Positions 31,540 to 43,659 of a stretch of DNA of 64,000 bases are shown in pieces. The stretch is taken from positions 128,501 to 192,500 of the forward strand of contig JACEFZ010028131.1 of the NCBI GenBank assembly GCA_014155875.1. The letters are read 5' to 3'. The notes below the pieces were generated by a model, which ran no database searches, was not told the DNA's origin, and saw nothing but the letters and a program-made list of their open reading frames with translations. Position 1 is the stretch's first letter, and every line of letters starts with the position of its first letter. A program made the position numbers and the translations under genes. Source of the stretch: Cepaea nemoralis (lineage: Eukaryota; Mollusca; Gastropoda; Stylommatophora; Helicidae).

Positions 31540-31755
31540 TAGAGCTCTGTGAACACCAAGACCGAGCACTTTGAACACCAAGACAGATCAACAGATCTCT
31601 GTGAACATCAAGACCGAGCTCTGTGAACACCAAGACCGAACTCTGTGAACACAAAAACCGAGCTCTGTGAACACAAAACACCGAACTCTATGAACACAAA
31701 CACCGAATGTGAACACCAAGGCCGAGGTCTGTGAACACCAAGACAGAGCTCTGTG
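31540..31755. repeat. About 22-bp degenerate tandem repeat
   Basis: Nine or ten units with GAGCTCTGTGAACACCAAGA and variants. Follows a LINE fragment directly. Confidence 0.8.
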
Positions 31756-32019
31756 GATAGACTTGAACGCTTACGTCATTTGGCAAGGCTAAGGTTGCCA
31801 GGCTTACCGGCTGTTTAATGAAATAATTCACTGCCAATTGTCCTAGTTTCTCCTTCAAATGAAAGATTTATTTAAACCGAATTGTTTCTTGATTTTCAGT
31901 TGGTAGAACAGTTTGACTTGTGACAGAGATTAAGAGCTTAACTTATCAAGCAAAATAATCTACATTATAAAATGAAAAATATCTTATGCAATAAGACAAA
32001 ATCTTTGCATGTCATAAAG

Positions 32020-32269
32020 AGAATACTGCAATACATAGTAGAACAGGTTTTGCTGTATGGCAGTGAATCTTGAAACGTAATGCATAAATTAGGAAGAGCT
32101 CGGAAGCAACAGGTAGTGGTTACTAAGATCAAGTTCTGAATATCTTGGACTGTCAGATTAACTAACCGCAATTGTCTGACTAATGAAACTAGAACATTAT
32201 ATACAGCAATAAGAAAGAGACTAAGAAACAAATAAACACCGTTCTTTGGTCATAGCGTGAGAAGAGGGG
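32020..32269 (+). mobile_element. LINE-2-type fragment at the base of a satellite
   Basis: TGTATGGCAGTGAATCTTG and later frames (NIIYSNKKETKK-like) match 31195-31500. It leads into GGGGCATTGGACAACATTG, from which the array that follows is built. Confidence 0.7.
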
Positions 32270-32935
32270 CATTGGACAACATTGTGGCGTCTGGAAAGAT
32301 CAATAGGCAATATTATGACCTCTGGAAAGAACAATGGACATCATTGCGACGTTTGGAATGATCAATGGACAACATTGCGACCACTGGAAAGATCAATGGA
32401 CAACATTGTGACCTCCGGAAAGATAAATAGGCAACATTGTGACGTCTGGAAAGATCAATGGACATCATTGCGACGTCTGGAATGATCAATGGACAACATT
32501 GCGACCACTGGAAAGATCAATGGACAACATTGTGACATCCGGAAAGATCAATAGGCAACATTGTGACGTCTGGAAAGATCAATGGACATCATTGCGACGT
32601 CTGGAATGATCAATGGACAACATTGCGACCACTGGAAAGATCAATGGACAACATTGTGACCTCCGGAAAGATCAATAGGCAACATTGTGACGTCTGGAAA
32701 GATCAATGGACATCATTGCGACGTCTGGAATGATCAATGGACAACATTGCGACCACTGGAAAGATCAATGGACAACATTGTGACCTCCGGAAAGATCAAT
32801 AGGCAACATGATGACCTCTGGAAAGATCAATGGACAACATTGTGACGTCTGGAATGATCAATGGACAACATTGTGACCCCTGGAAAGATCAATGGACAAC
32901 ACTGCGACATCTGGAAAGATCAATGGGAAAAGAGG
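32270..32935. repeat. 31-bp satellite in a 124-bp higher-order unit
   Basis: About 21 monomers of 31 bp with TGGACAACATTG and GGAAAGATCAAT. GCGACCACTGG recurs at 32377, 32501, 32625 and 32749, exactly 124 bp apart, so four distinct monomers form a higher-order unit. The monomer is the LINE-2 codons for DNIVTSGKIN. Confidence 0.95.
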
Positions 32936-33170
32936 CAGAGGCAGACCGAGAGAAATGTTACTTGAGTGGACTGAGATGGTGGCATGAAGTAATATCATCA
33001 ACAGAGTTGACCACCAGGAACACCGTGGACAGAGTATTTTGAGAGACATAAACGCCTACGCCTGTTGACAGGACACACAGTAATGAAGATGAGTGACAAT
33101 ATCAATTTGTGTAACATCTTTGGTTTCAACAGAAACGTCCCGGTTTCTCGGTTACAAGATCTGGCCGCAA
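32936..33170 (+). mobile_element. LINE-2-type 3' end after the satellite
   Basis: The LINE resumes directly after the array: GKRGRGRPREMLLEWTEM, then non-coding GACATAAACGCCTACG and CCCGGTTTCTCGG as at 1080-1225. Confidence 0.8.
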
Positions 33171-33225
33171 GATACAGATTTTAAAATATCAAACGCCCCA
33201 GTAAAATAAACATGATGAATGAATC

Positions 33226-33316
33226 ATACACACAAACACACTCACTCACGCACACACACACTCATCCACCCACCCTCATATATATATATATACACAGACA
33301 GACAGACACACACTTA
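33226..33316. repeat. CA-rich and TA simple repeats
   Basis: ACACAAACACACTCACTCAC and similar, a (TA)7 run, then CAGACAGACAGACAC. Confidence 0.9.
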
Positions 33317-34489
33317 AACGAGAAATAGAATTGTAAAGCTTTTCTAGAACATAATCACAAGAACCATAATGGACGTTGCGGCCAAAGACCTCGTCAGGAC
33401 ACCAATCACACATTCCATTCCAGTAAAAAAAAGCAACCATTAATTCCCAAAAACATTAATAACGGCGTATCAATGTACCGATGTTTAATTTTTTTTTTAA
33501 ATCTCCAAGAACCGGCATAATAGAGTTAAATAAAATAGATAGTTGGTCGGGGTTGTCTAGTCAGACACTTTATCAATGAACATTAGCGGGGCCTGGGTTT
33601 TAGCGGGAATGTTGCGGATGTCGTAACGGTGACCTTGACCCCCTGCATATTTCCGCTCTGGCCAAAAGTTAAAGGGATGGGACTTCATTCATAACCGAAG
33701 ATTTCACCAGCACCATGCCATGACTGGCGGTATTCAGGTAAGAACTTGTGTCTTGTATCCAAGACGTGTTGATAAATCACCCGTAAGAAGTAATTAACTT
33801 AGCCTGGCTTGGATTAACGAGGTTCTGATGCCGTTTTTCCCCACACCGTATGTGGACACTGTTGTTATTAATGGCTGACGGACCAGGCTAGACTTCCTGT
33901 CGGTCGGTGTTGTTGTGTTTATATAACATTCTGTCTGTACGCAACACATCTGTTAGCTCGTCCGCTACTTAATTATTTATCGGCCTAGGTGGAATGTTTA
34001 TGTGTGCTGGTATCAGTTTGCAACAGTGTGATAGACGTGTATGTGTGTGTCAGATTTCAAGTAACTAACTTGAATTGATAATAAATAAAATTAAAATAAA
34101 TATTATTATATATTAACCCCATACCTCGATCGATACATCACCCAGTGTGTACATTTTTACTAAGAACATGGACCACATATAATATATAATGTATGATGAG
34201 GGATTGCGATCATTCATTTATTCAGTAATCACCGTAAGTAAAACAGTTAATAAAATTAATAGATTCCTTTTAAAATAGCATGTTTATTTGTAATTCAATT
34301 TCAATTAGTTAGTAATCTTAATTAATAGATAGATAACCATTGATGAGTAAACAAGTCACAATCTTTCATCATTGCTCCATATCAACTTAGGAATACTGTT
34401 CAAAATAATTCAGACTCAGGTTAGTTATTGTACTGTTATAGTAATATAGAAGTTAGACAAAATTTAGTTTCATATCATTTTTACAGGAT

Positions 34490-34560
34490 GTTTGCAGCCA
34501 ACACCAGAATTTTTAGCTGTTGTAGATTTATTGGCAAGTTTTACGTTCAGTAGTTTAATG
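34490..34560 (-). mobile_element. SINE-A tail fragment, inverted
   Basis: GCCAACACCAGAATTTTTAG, GGCAAGTTTTACGTTCAGTA match the complement of the SINE-A tail. Confidence 0.65.
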
Positions 34561-34574
34561 TAGAAGTTAAGTAG

Positions 34575-34805
34575 TAAATAATAACATTTTTTGGACATGT
34601 TATGAGAAGAAATGGATTGGAGAACTTAGTGACAACTGGCAAGATCGAAGGGAACAGACCAAGAGGAAAATACCTGGATGGCTTGCCCACATGGCATGGA
34701 CGAGACAGGAACACTGAGCTGATCCACGACTCTGGTGATCAAGTGAAATGGCGAGTCATGACCGCCCACGCTTTCCGGCATGGCACATGATTGATTGATT
34801 GATTA
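34575..34805 (+). mobile_element. LINE-2 copy with TGAT tail
   Basis: Reads MRRNGLENLVTTGKIEGNRP then RGKYLDGLPTWHGRDRNTEL and HAFRHGT, nearly identical to the copy at 30040 but lacking four codons in the RPRGRPRG stretch. Ends in (TGAT)n. Confidence 0.87.
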
Positions 34806-34849
34806 TAAATATTAAGAACTGATGACACAACACCAGCAAACAAGTAACA

Positions 34850-35230
34850 TGTTTGAGAGCATGCATCTTTCATTCTTTCCTGTAGCAGCATATGAATGTA
34901 AGTCATGAATCATTTCACAATCATTAAAGAAGAAAATTCTCACTCATGAGCTTAAATGTGACACACAATTGTTTAGAATATCATGGCTCAACAAGAAAAT
35001 TCTGACATTCTATAAAATATGAACTCTGAAGAAAACTAGCTAATGAACAGTATCGTGTTTTGGAAACTAAAATATGTGAGTCGTATTAAATTTTCAGTGG
35101 CTTTGAAAGAACAATGATGGAAGACATGTTTTCTGAAGTAGAGGCAGGAGTCCACCAGTGGAAAGTAGACACATTAGGCATGAAGATGCAAGAAACAGAA
35201 GAAATGACAAGAGTTTCAAAGCAGTGTATT
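34850..35230 (+). mobile_element. Degraded LINE-1-type fragment
   Basis: Begins GAGCATGCATCTTTCATTC as LINE-1 copies do, then reads in broken frames through ERTMMEDMFSEVEAG to MKMQETEEMTRVS. Confidence 0.6.
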
Positions 35231-35864
35231 TTCTTAGTTAATTTCAACATAGAAGACACAAATATAATGTTTTACATAATTTATGTTAATTTATATTTAG
35301 TTTGCTGCATCTTGTCAGGTGAATTGTCTCCGCACTTGAACTTTCTGTGTGCTGACAGTAGGGTAATGGGATCATCCCACTCATGTCATTTTGACCGAAA
35401 TGTTTACTTCTCGTTCAGAAGTCAATGACAAACTATTGGACATAAAGTACGGAAGAAGGTTAACCTGGTCAGTAAACACCTGAAGAGGTTGGATGGTTTA
35501 TCTGAAAGGCCCAAATATCGCAGATTTGTGCCTGTTTACATTATTTCCTTAGTTAATTTAAACAGAAGCCACAAACTTTAGGTTTTGCACAGTTTATTGC
35601 CTGGCATAGTTTACTGCATCTTGTCAGGTGAATAGTCCTCGCACTTGAACTTGTAAACAGACACAGCCTATTTACTCCACAAAAAACATCTTAGACAAAC
35701 AAATAATAATAATAATAACACAAAGTTGCCTAGAAAATCGACCTGAGGTGGCTTTACCTCCTGCAAAGGACATGCAACATTTTATTCTGAGATTGAACCC
35801 TGGAGTAGACACTGTAAACCTCTCAGCCACAGCTGCCCCTTATCATTTTTATTTTGCGTTGGCT

Positions 35865-36140
35865 TGCTTTGAACTTAAGCGTAGTCCATACACACTATTT
35901 ACAGTAGTGCTGGACTGAATTTTGCGTGCCAGTTAGCTTTTACCTATAAATAGTGTCCCTCACCATCAGGTGAACACACTCCAATTTCAGAGGTACTTGT
36001 AATTTACGTCCCCATGTCAAGGACGACAGGTCAACATTTTAGACCAACTGTTCGGTGTAGGGGCTGAACCCCTTTCCTCGGCTTCAGCACACCAGATGTT
36101 TAAGAGCACATGTTCTTATCCATTCGGCCATGCTGACCTG
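35865..36140 (-). mobile_element. SINE-B copy
   Basis: AAGCGTAGTCCATACACAC, CACCATCAGGTGAACACACT, TTTCAGAGGTACTTG, GGTGTAGGGGCTGAACCCC and CCATTCGGCCATGCTGACC. Full length, tRNA head on the minus strand. Confidence 0.88.
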
Positions 36141-36814
36141 CGTTATTGTTATCTGATTGTATTGCTCTCTTTAAAAAAAACAAATTAGGAAGAGCTTGGA
36201 AGCACTGGAAATGTGACTTATGAGACAAATTTAGTGAATACCTTGGACTATCAGAATAATTTAACGATTGCCGGGAAGAGGTTAATGAAAGTAGGACATT
36301 ATATACAACTCTCCGAAAGAGAGAAACAATGTTCTTTGGTCATCAGTCATTAGTCGCTGTTCCAACTTCACGGCAATAGGTCACCCCATAATGCTCCATT
36401 CCTTTACCAGTGAATATCACACAAAATGCTTCTCAAAATGTCCCATGTGAAAAGTGAAACAGACAGCAGTCCTGACAAACCAACAGCACGCACAGGCGTA
36501 CATGCATTAGGCCATTGCCAGAATGCCTAAATACAAATATTTTAAAAAAAAGTCAAATATTATGTAAGGCTTGAGTAGCAAGCAGCCAGTGAAATAAGGA
36601 TACATAATTACCTTACTTTACAGAAGTAAAGGCGGTCGGCGTGACCCTGACCGCATCACCCACTGAGTGCTGATTGGTCTGTACAAATATGGGTCACATC
36701 ACCCCCTGAGTGCTGATTGATCTATACAAATATTGATCTGGCACCATACGCTCAATCCACTATAATGTGTGTCAAGGGGTCCTGTACGTATTTACTTAAG
36801 TAATAATTAATTGC

Positions 36815-37035
36815 CAGTCTCCTTGGCGAAGGGCTTACGAACGTGGTTTGTAATTCCGTATACCAGCGTTCGGTACACAGTTGCGTGCGATTTGACAGTG
36901 GACCGCGTTGCGTTGGTTTTGTATTGGTATCGATGGTAATCATTCAGAAAGCAATGGCAAACTACTAAACGTAAATTTGCCAAGAGATAACAGCAGCAGA
37001 AATGCTGGTGTTGACTGTGATGTCCTGTAAAAAGG
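36815..37035 (+). mobile_element. SINE-A copy in duplication copy 1
   Basis: GGCGAAGGGCTTACGAACG, GCGTTCGGTACACAG, CATTCAGAAAGCAATGGC and GATGTCCTGTAAAAAGG. The duplicate lies at 39510-39730. Confidence 0.88.
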
Positions 37036-37424
37036 ATACACAAAAAAAAAATTATAATTAATTACATATTCAGTAGTACAGCTAGATCTAATCTTCTTTC
37101 ACAGATGGCAGTAATATTCACACACATATATGCACTCACTCATTCATGATCACACACACGTGTGAGCAGCCTAATACTATAAATCTTTCTGTCTCAAACA
37201 AGCATTTTAACTCGTAATCATGGTGGCTAGTGCACCCACCTGCTGGATTCTAAGTTCAGATTCCCTGCAAGATGGAGATATTTTTGTAATATCGTAGCTC
37301 CAGGATCAACCCATCGTCACAAAATGGATACCAGAAAGGTTCTGGGAGGTAAGGCGGTCGGCATGATACTGAGCTCATCTACAATGTATTGTTTGGTCAA
37401 AGAAAACTTGGACATGGCACCATA

Positions 37425-37830
37425 TTTCAGTTTAGTTAAGTTTAGTCGACGGATCAACATCACGGCACACAGGTGTAACCCATAAGTGCTCTGTTCTACT
37501 CCTAATTCAAGCCTGAGTCTGGAGAATCTCAGCTCAGTGCACTAACTCCGTAGCATCTGCGAGGAACCTGAAGTACTTTGGGCAGATTTTTAACTCAAAA
37601 TTTTGCCCGGGCAGTGCCGTTAGGCTACTCTTTTCTTATTTCCAGCTGCCAGGGGACTTTTTACATGCACAGCAATACACACGGGTGTCCGATCTCAATA
37701 CCCAGAGAACAGAGTAAATTTTGTTACTAGAAGTCCACGTGAAAAAATACCGGCCCTCACCAGGGCTTGAACCCGGGACCTCCAGCACTTGAGACGGACA
37801 CCCTACCTTGAGACCACTCAGGCCTCTTTA
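37425..37830 (-). mobile_element. SINE-C copy in duplication copy 1
   Basis: The complement of the 21215 copy: TAGTTAAGTTTAGTCGACG, CCGGGCAGTGCCGTTAGGC, GGGTGTCCGATCTCAATACC and TTGAGACCACTCAGGCC (A-box complement). The duplicate lies at 40120-40525. Confidence 0.88.
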
Positions 37831-38237
37831 TATATTATATATACCATATTCCAAATCCCCAGAAGGCAAGTAGCTCAGAGATAATATTGTCCGCCACTGG
37901 CTCCAGCAGGCCCGGCCAGTCTTACGATGTTGACTGTTTTTACAAAATAAAAAAATGGTGATATACACCCCTTCCCATCCCACCTAATTCTAGGGTAATG
38001 GATTGGACATCTAGTCTGTTCAGACAAGGAGGGAAAAAAATTGTTACACATATTTTAAAAATCTCTTGGCAATTAGAACGCAAAAAGAGCAAGCAGATCA
38101 GGCCGCTGTCAAGGCAGAATTTCAGGGTTAGAAAAGTTACCCACAAAAAGAATATGAGTGAGTGTGTGTGATTGTGGACTACACACATTTGGATCCTTGC
38201 AGGTGATACTGAGTTGAAGCACTTTGCTGAGATTCTC

Positions 38238-38390
38238 TTTTTTTTAAAATTTTTTTGGGGTTTTTGAAAAGGGGGTGGTTTTTTCCTAAGGCAGGGGAAC
38301 CGTTTTGGGGGAAAGGGCCTGCTTGTTTCTTCTTTTTTGGGAACCCTTTTTCCCATTTCTTATCCCCTTTTCAATCTCTCAAGTAACATG
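38238..38390. other. Homopolymer-smeared block, probable artefact
   Basis: Almost every base sits in a run of three or more (TTTTTTTGGGGTTTTTG, GGGGGTGG, CCCTTTTTCCC). It starts exactly where the duplicated copy is cut off inside a SINE. This does not look like ordinary genomic sequence. Confidence 0.7.
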
Positions 38391-38846
38391 CTACAAAAAA
38401 GTTTTCCTGGTACTGACAATAGAGTGATACCACGCCAATTATTGCAATCAGACATATCGCCCTTTTTAGGCAGTTTGAAAATTACACATCTTTCCACTGT
38501 TGTGGTGGGGATTCGCTTTGCCAGATTTCATTGATCAGCTGTAACAAACGTTGTAAGGTGTTCTCATCTGCTGCTTTGAGCATTTCTCCTGAGATTTCAT
38601 CTTCACCAACAGCTTTGTTGTTCTTCAATTTTTTGGTGGCTGCTTTAATCTCTTCCATGGTGAATGACTCGCAGGAGGCATCCAGTGGGGCATAGTAATT
38701 TCTCCATCCAGGTTCGGAACAGTGTCAGGCTGCGGTCTATTTAATATTTCTTTGAAATGTTCTGCCCATCGTTGCTTTTGAAGGTCATCGGATAACAGTT
38801 GATTGCCTTGTTTGTCTTTGATGGGTATGTTTGGTGTAGGTATTGG
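38390..38846 (-). mobile_element. RTE-like LINE, start of reverse transcriptase
   Basis: The minus strand reads IPIKDKQGNQLLSDDLQKQR, WAEHFKEILNRPQPD, an EITMPHWMPPAS stretch and, after frameshifts, a KKGDMSDCNNWRGITLLSV block. These are the segments just before and at the start of the reverse transcriptase domain in RTE-like LINEs. The catalytic core is missing. Confidence 0.85.
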
Positions 38847-39509
38847 TGATTGTATTGCTCTCTTTAAAAAAAACCAATTAGGAAGAGCTTGGAAGCACTG
38901 GAAATGTGGCTTATGAGACAAATTTAGTGAATACCTTGGACTATCAGAATAATTTAACGATTGCCGGGAAGAGGTTAATGAAAGTAGGACATTATATACA
39001 ACTCTCCGAAAGAGAGAAACAATGTTCTTTGGTCATCAGTCATTAGTCGCTGTTCCAACTTCACGGCAATAGGTCACCCCATAATGCTCCATTCCTTTAC
39101 CAGTGAATATCACACAAATGCTTCTCAAAATGTCCCATGTGAAAAGTGAAACAGACAGCAGTCCTGACAAACCAACAGCACGCACAGGCGTACATGCATT
39201 AGGCCATTGCCAGAATGCCTAAATACAAATATTTAAAAAAAAGTCAAATATTATGTAAGGCTTGAGTAGCAAGCAGCCAGTGAAATAAGGATACATAATT
39301 ACCTTACTTTACAGAAGTAAAGGCGGTCGGCGTGACCCTGACCGCATCACCCACTGAGTGCTGATTGGTCTGTACAAATATGGGTCACATCACCCCCTGA
39401 GTGCTGATTGATCTATACAAATATTGATCTGGCACCATACGCTCAATCCACTATAATGTGTGTCAAGGGGTCCTGTACGTATTTACTTAAGTAATAATTA
39501 ATTGCCAGT

Positions 39510-39730
39510 CTCCTTGGCGAAGGGCTTACGAACGTGGTTTGTAATTCCGTATACCAGCGTTCGGTACACAGTTGCGTGCGATTTGACAGTGGACCGCGTT
39601 GCGTTGGTTTTGTATTGGTATCGATGTAATCATTCAGAAAGCAATGGCAAACTACTAAACGTAAATTTGCCAAGAGATAACAGCAGCAGAAATGCTGGTG
39701 TTGACTGTGATGTCCTGTAAAAAGGATACG
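39510..39730 (+). mobile_element. SINE-A copy in duplication copy 2
   Basis: Matches 36815-37035 with a one-base difference at the ATCGATG(G)TAATC site. Confidence 0.88.
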
Positions 39731-40119
39731 CAAAAAAAAAATTATAATTAATTACATATTCAGTAGTACAGCTAGATCTAATCTTCTTTCACAGATGGCA
39801 GTAATATTCACACACATATATGCACTCACTCATTCATGATCACACACACGTGTGAGCAGCCTAATACTATAAATCTTTCTGTCTCAAACAAGCATTTTAA
39901 CTCGTAATCATGGTGGCTAGTGCACCCACCTGCTGGATTCTAAGTTCAGATTCCCTGCAAGATGGAGATATTTTTGTAATATCGTAGCTCCAGGATCAAC
40001 CCATCGTCACAAAATGGATACCAGAAAGGTTCTGGGAGGTAAGGCGGTTGGCATGATACTGAGCTCATCTACAATGTATTGTTTGGTCAAAGAAAACTTG
40101 GACATGGCACCATATTTCA

Positions 40120-40525
40120 GTTTAGTTAAGTTTAGTCGACGGATCAACATCACGGCACACAGGTGTAACCCATAAGTGCTCTGTTCTACTCCTAATTCAA
40201 GCCTGAGTCCGGAGAATCTCAGCTCAGTGCACTAACTCCGTAGCATCTGCGAGGATCCTGAAGTACTTTGGGCAGATTTTTAACTCAAAATTTTGCCCGG
40301 GCAGTGCCGTTAGGCTACTCTTTTCTTATTTCCAGCTGCCAGGGGACTTTTTACATGCACAGCAATACACACGGGTGTCCGATCTCAATACCCAGAGAAC
40401 AGAGTAAATTTTGTTACTAGAAGTCCACGTGAAAAAATACCGGCCCTCACCAGGGCTTGAACCCGGGACCTCCAGCACTTGAGACGGACACCCTACCTTG
40501 AAACCACTCAGGCCTCTTTATATAT
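40120..40525 (-). mobile_element. SINE-C copy in duplication copy 2
   Basis: Matches 37425-37830 with a few substitutions (for example GAGTCCGGAG for GAGTCTGGAG). Confidence 0.88.
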
Positions 40526-40659
40526 TATATATACCATATTCCAAATCCCCAGAAGGCGGAGTAGCTCAGAGATAATATTGTCCGCCACTGGCTCCAGGAG
40601 GCCCGGCCAGTCTTACGATGTTGACTGTTTTTACAAAATAAAAAAATGGTGATATACAC

Positions 40660-40960
40660 CCCTTCCCATCCCACCTAATTCTAGGGTAATGGATTGGACA
40701 TCTAGTCTGTTCAGACAAGGAGGAAAAAAAATTGTTACACATATTTTAAAAATCTCTTGGCAATTAGAACGCAAAAAGAGCAAGCAGATCAGGCCGCTGT
40801 CAAGACAGAATTTCAGGGTTAGAAAAGTTACCCACAAAAAGAATATGAGTGAGTGTGTGTGATTGTGGACTACACACATTTGGATCCTTGCAGGTGATAC
40901 TGAGTTGAAGCACTTTGCTGAGATTCTCCTTGTGTGATCTGTGGGAGGAAGCTGGAGCAT
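40660..40960 (+). mobile_element. SINE-G copy, right edge intact
   Basis: GGATTGGACATCTAGTCTG, CAGATCAGGCCGCTGTCAAG, ACACACATTTGGATCCTTGC and GATTCTCCTTGTGTGATCTG, collinear with the 5195-5535 copy. Confidence 0.7.
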
Positions 40961-41394
40961 GTATGAGAATATTTATGTGCGGTGAACATGCTCAAAACAC
41001 TCAAAAAAGGAGAAGCCAAAACATGATGTGCCAGGATGGCATTCAAAAAGTGCTTTTTAGCATTTGTTTCTGTTCTAAATAGTTATTGTTTCAACTTCTA
41101 CTGATATAATTTTAAAGTAACAATACAAAGTTTGTACACTGCGGTAAGATTCTCCTTGTATGATCACTGAGAGGTGACTGGGGGTATTTGTGTCCAGTGA
41201 AAGTGATACTTTACAAACTAAACTAAACTGACTAAAAGTAACAATCCGATTGGCCAGAAAGAGATCATGTGACTATTAAAAAAAACACCAGTAGACATGG
41301 TAAAGAATAAGGACATGGAAGACATTCTTGCTTCATTGTTGTGTTTTGTTTTGTTTATGTGTGTGGTTTCTTGGTCTGTTCCTTTGTTGTCACT

Positions 41395-42420
41395 GACTGG
41401 AATTTTGCCCAAAATTTTAAAAATTTTTTTTGGCCAAAAAGAATAAGGGGAAAATTAAAAAAAACAATAACCTTTTGGAAAGTGGCGGGGGTTTTTGATT
41501 TTTGGTTTGGGTTTTTTTATGGTGTTTTTTGGTCGGGGCCCCTTTTTTAAACCCTGTATTGGGAATTTTTTCCTTGACTTTTAAAAAATTTTGGGTTATA
41601 GAAAAGTGGTTTTTGCGACATAAAAACCCCTTCATTGGGAAATTTGGTGCTAGGGTCTTGAGAATTTTCATTTAAAAAAATCCCGGGTTTTCAACCCCTG
41701 TTGGGGTTGGGAGTTTCATTTGGATTTCAAAAAATTTCCCCTGGGGGGTTTAGGAGATCCCAAGGGACCCCCCGGTGTGTGTTTTTGGGCCCCAAGAAAA
41801 TTTTTTTCCTGGATTTGGGGAAATTTAAAAAAAAGTACTTTAACCTCTTGAAATTTTAAAATTAAAAACCCTTAAAGGGAAAATTTAACCTTTTTACCGG
41901 GGTTCTTGCACTGACCAATTTCCGGCCCCTTAATTAATTAAGGGCCATTATTTTAACCCCTGCTTTTTTTTTTCCTGAAAAACTTTTTTTTCTATGAAAA
42001 GGGGTTTGGAAAAAAAAGTTTGTAATCTTGGGGGTTTTTAAAATGTTTTTTGTAGGTACATTTTTAAACAAATTAAATGGGCCTTTTTTGCGTTACCAAT
42101 TTTTTTTATTTTGGTTGGCCTTTTTTAAGCCCTGCTTCCCTTTTACCAAATTTCCGTTTCTTATTTTTGGAGTTAAACCCCCCGGGGAAAAGGGTTTTAT
42201 ATTTTTGGGGGTTTATGTTTTTTTGGAAATATACTTGGTTTAAAGCAATTAAATAAAAAGGTTATTTCTTTTTGGTTCATCAAGTTTTTTTTTGGACTTT
42301 AAATTTGCTTGGGGCCTTTTTACACCCGAGGGGCGTTCCTTTGCACCTTAAAGGCCACACTTGATTTCTTCGGGCATTTTTTAGGGTTAAACCTTCCGGG
42401 GAAATAAAAAGGTTTACTTT
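41395..42420. other. Homopolymer-smeared block, probable artefact
   Basis: About 1 kb in which nearly all bases occur in runs of three to eight (for example CCCCTTTTTTAAACCC and GGGGAAAATTAAAAAAAAC). It gives way abruptly to clean sequence near 42420. The open frames inside are not meaningful. Confidence 0.75.
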
Positions 42421-42544
42421 GCTTTACTTTACAGTAATTTAAATTTAGTTTTTTATGAACTAATCATTTTGTAGATTTTAAATTATTACAGTATTTTCCC
42501 AGCATTACTCTTAAGTAAATTTTATCTAAGCTTCTTTATTCTTA

Positions 42545-43405
42545 TAGTGAGCAGTTGACATGTTAGCATTAACTTTATAGTGTGCAGTTGTCACCTTAGC
42601 ATTGCTCTTGTAGTGAGCAGTCTACACTTTAGCATTACTCTTACAGTGAGCAATCTACACTTTAGCATTACTTGTAAAGTGAGCAATCTACACTTTAGCT
42701 TTACTCTTACAGTGAACAGTCTTCACTTTAGCATTACTCTTACAGTGAACAGTCTTCACTTTAGCATTACTCTTACAGTGAACAGTCTTCACTTTAGCAT
42801 TACTCTTACAGTGAGCAGTTTACACTTTAGCATTACTCTTACAGTGAACAGTCTACACTTTAGCATTACTCTTACAGTGAGCAGGCTACACTTTAGCATT
42901 ACTCTTACAGTGAGCAGGCTACACTTTAGCTTTACTCTTACAGTGAGCAGGCTACACTTTAGCATTACTCTTACAGTGAGCAGGCTACACTTTAGCTTTA
43001 CTCTTACAGTGAGCAGGCTACACTTTAGCATTACTCTTACAGTGAGCAGTCTTCACTTTAGCATTACTCTTACAGTGAACAGTCTACATGGTAGCATTAC
43101 TCTAACGTGAACAGTCTTCACTTTAGCATTACTCTTATAGTGAACAGTCTATATGGTAGCATTACTCTAACGTGAACAGTCTTCACTTTAGCATTACTCT
43201 TATAGTGAACAGTCTACACTTTAGCATTACTCTTATAGTGAACAGTCTATATGGTAGCATTACTCTAACGTGAACAGTCTTCACTTTAGAATTACTCTTA
43301 TAGTGAACAGTCTACACTTTAGCATTACTCTTATAGTGAACAGTCTATATGGTAGCATTAATCTTAAAGTGAGCAGTCTACACTGCAGTATTAATCTTAC
43401 AGAGA
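42545..43405. repeat. 33-bp minisatellite, about 26 copies
   Basis: Unit of 33 bp with TTTAGCATTACTCTTACAGT and GAGCAGTCTACAC. Being a multiple of three it is open on both strands (LHFSITLTVSS forward). In the right third, ATGGTAGCATT variants recur at 65- and 98-bp spacing, a two- and three-unit higher-order pattern. Confidence 0.94.
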
Positions 43406-43414
43406 GCTACAGTA

Positions 43415-43645
43415 TCACAGTGGCTAGCCTGCGAGACAAAAATCAAACCTTGGGCTCCCAGGTCGACTCAGCCTAAAATGCTAAAATGGGTTCCAGGACA
43501 TGTCCTGGCAAGTAAAGGCGGTCAACATATTTACATCACCCACTGAAAGATGACTGGACTACTAAAGAATGAGATTAGCACCATATACCAAATACACATA
43601 AAGTCATGCAAAAGGGTACTTTGCTTTTTATTTATGAAAGGCAGT
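43415..43645 (+). mobile_element. SINE-D copy
   Basis: ATCACAGTGGCTAGCCTGCG head, CTTGGGCTCCCAGGTCGACT, GGTTCCAGGACATGTCCTGG, ATTAGCACCATATACC and a GTACTTTGCTTTTTATT end. Confidence 0.75.
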
Positions 43646-43659
43646 GTGCACATTGACAA

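Larger units (their letters stand above)
36154..38237. repeat. 2.08-kb direct duplication, copy 1
   Basis: Identical with 38847-40928 apart from scattered single-base changes and small indels (about 99% by eye). In order it holds a LINE-2-type fragment (36180-36345), a SINE-D part (36600-36800), SINE-A (36815-37035), SINE-D (37215-37420), SINE-C on the minus strand (37425-37830) and SINE-G (37860-38237). It breaks off inside SINE-G where the smeared block begins. Confidence 0.95.
38847..40928. repeat. 2.08-kb direct duplication, copy 2
   Basis: Second copy, with an offset of 2691-2693 bp. On its right the SINE-G sequence carries on beyond 40928 into GTGTGATCTGTGGGAGGA, as expected from the copy at 5195, so this copy has the natural right edge. 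Confidence 0.95.

Noticed and set aside
42580..43110. 176-codon frame of LHFSITLTV repeats
   Set aside because: A 33-bp minisatellite, open on both strands because the unit is a multiple of three.
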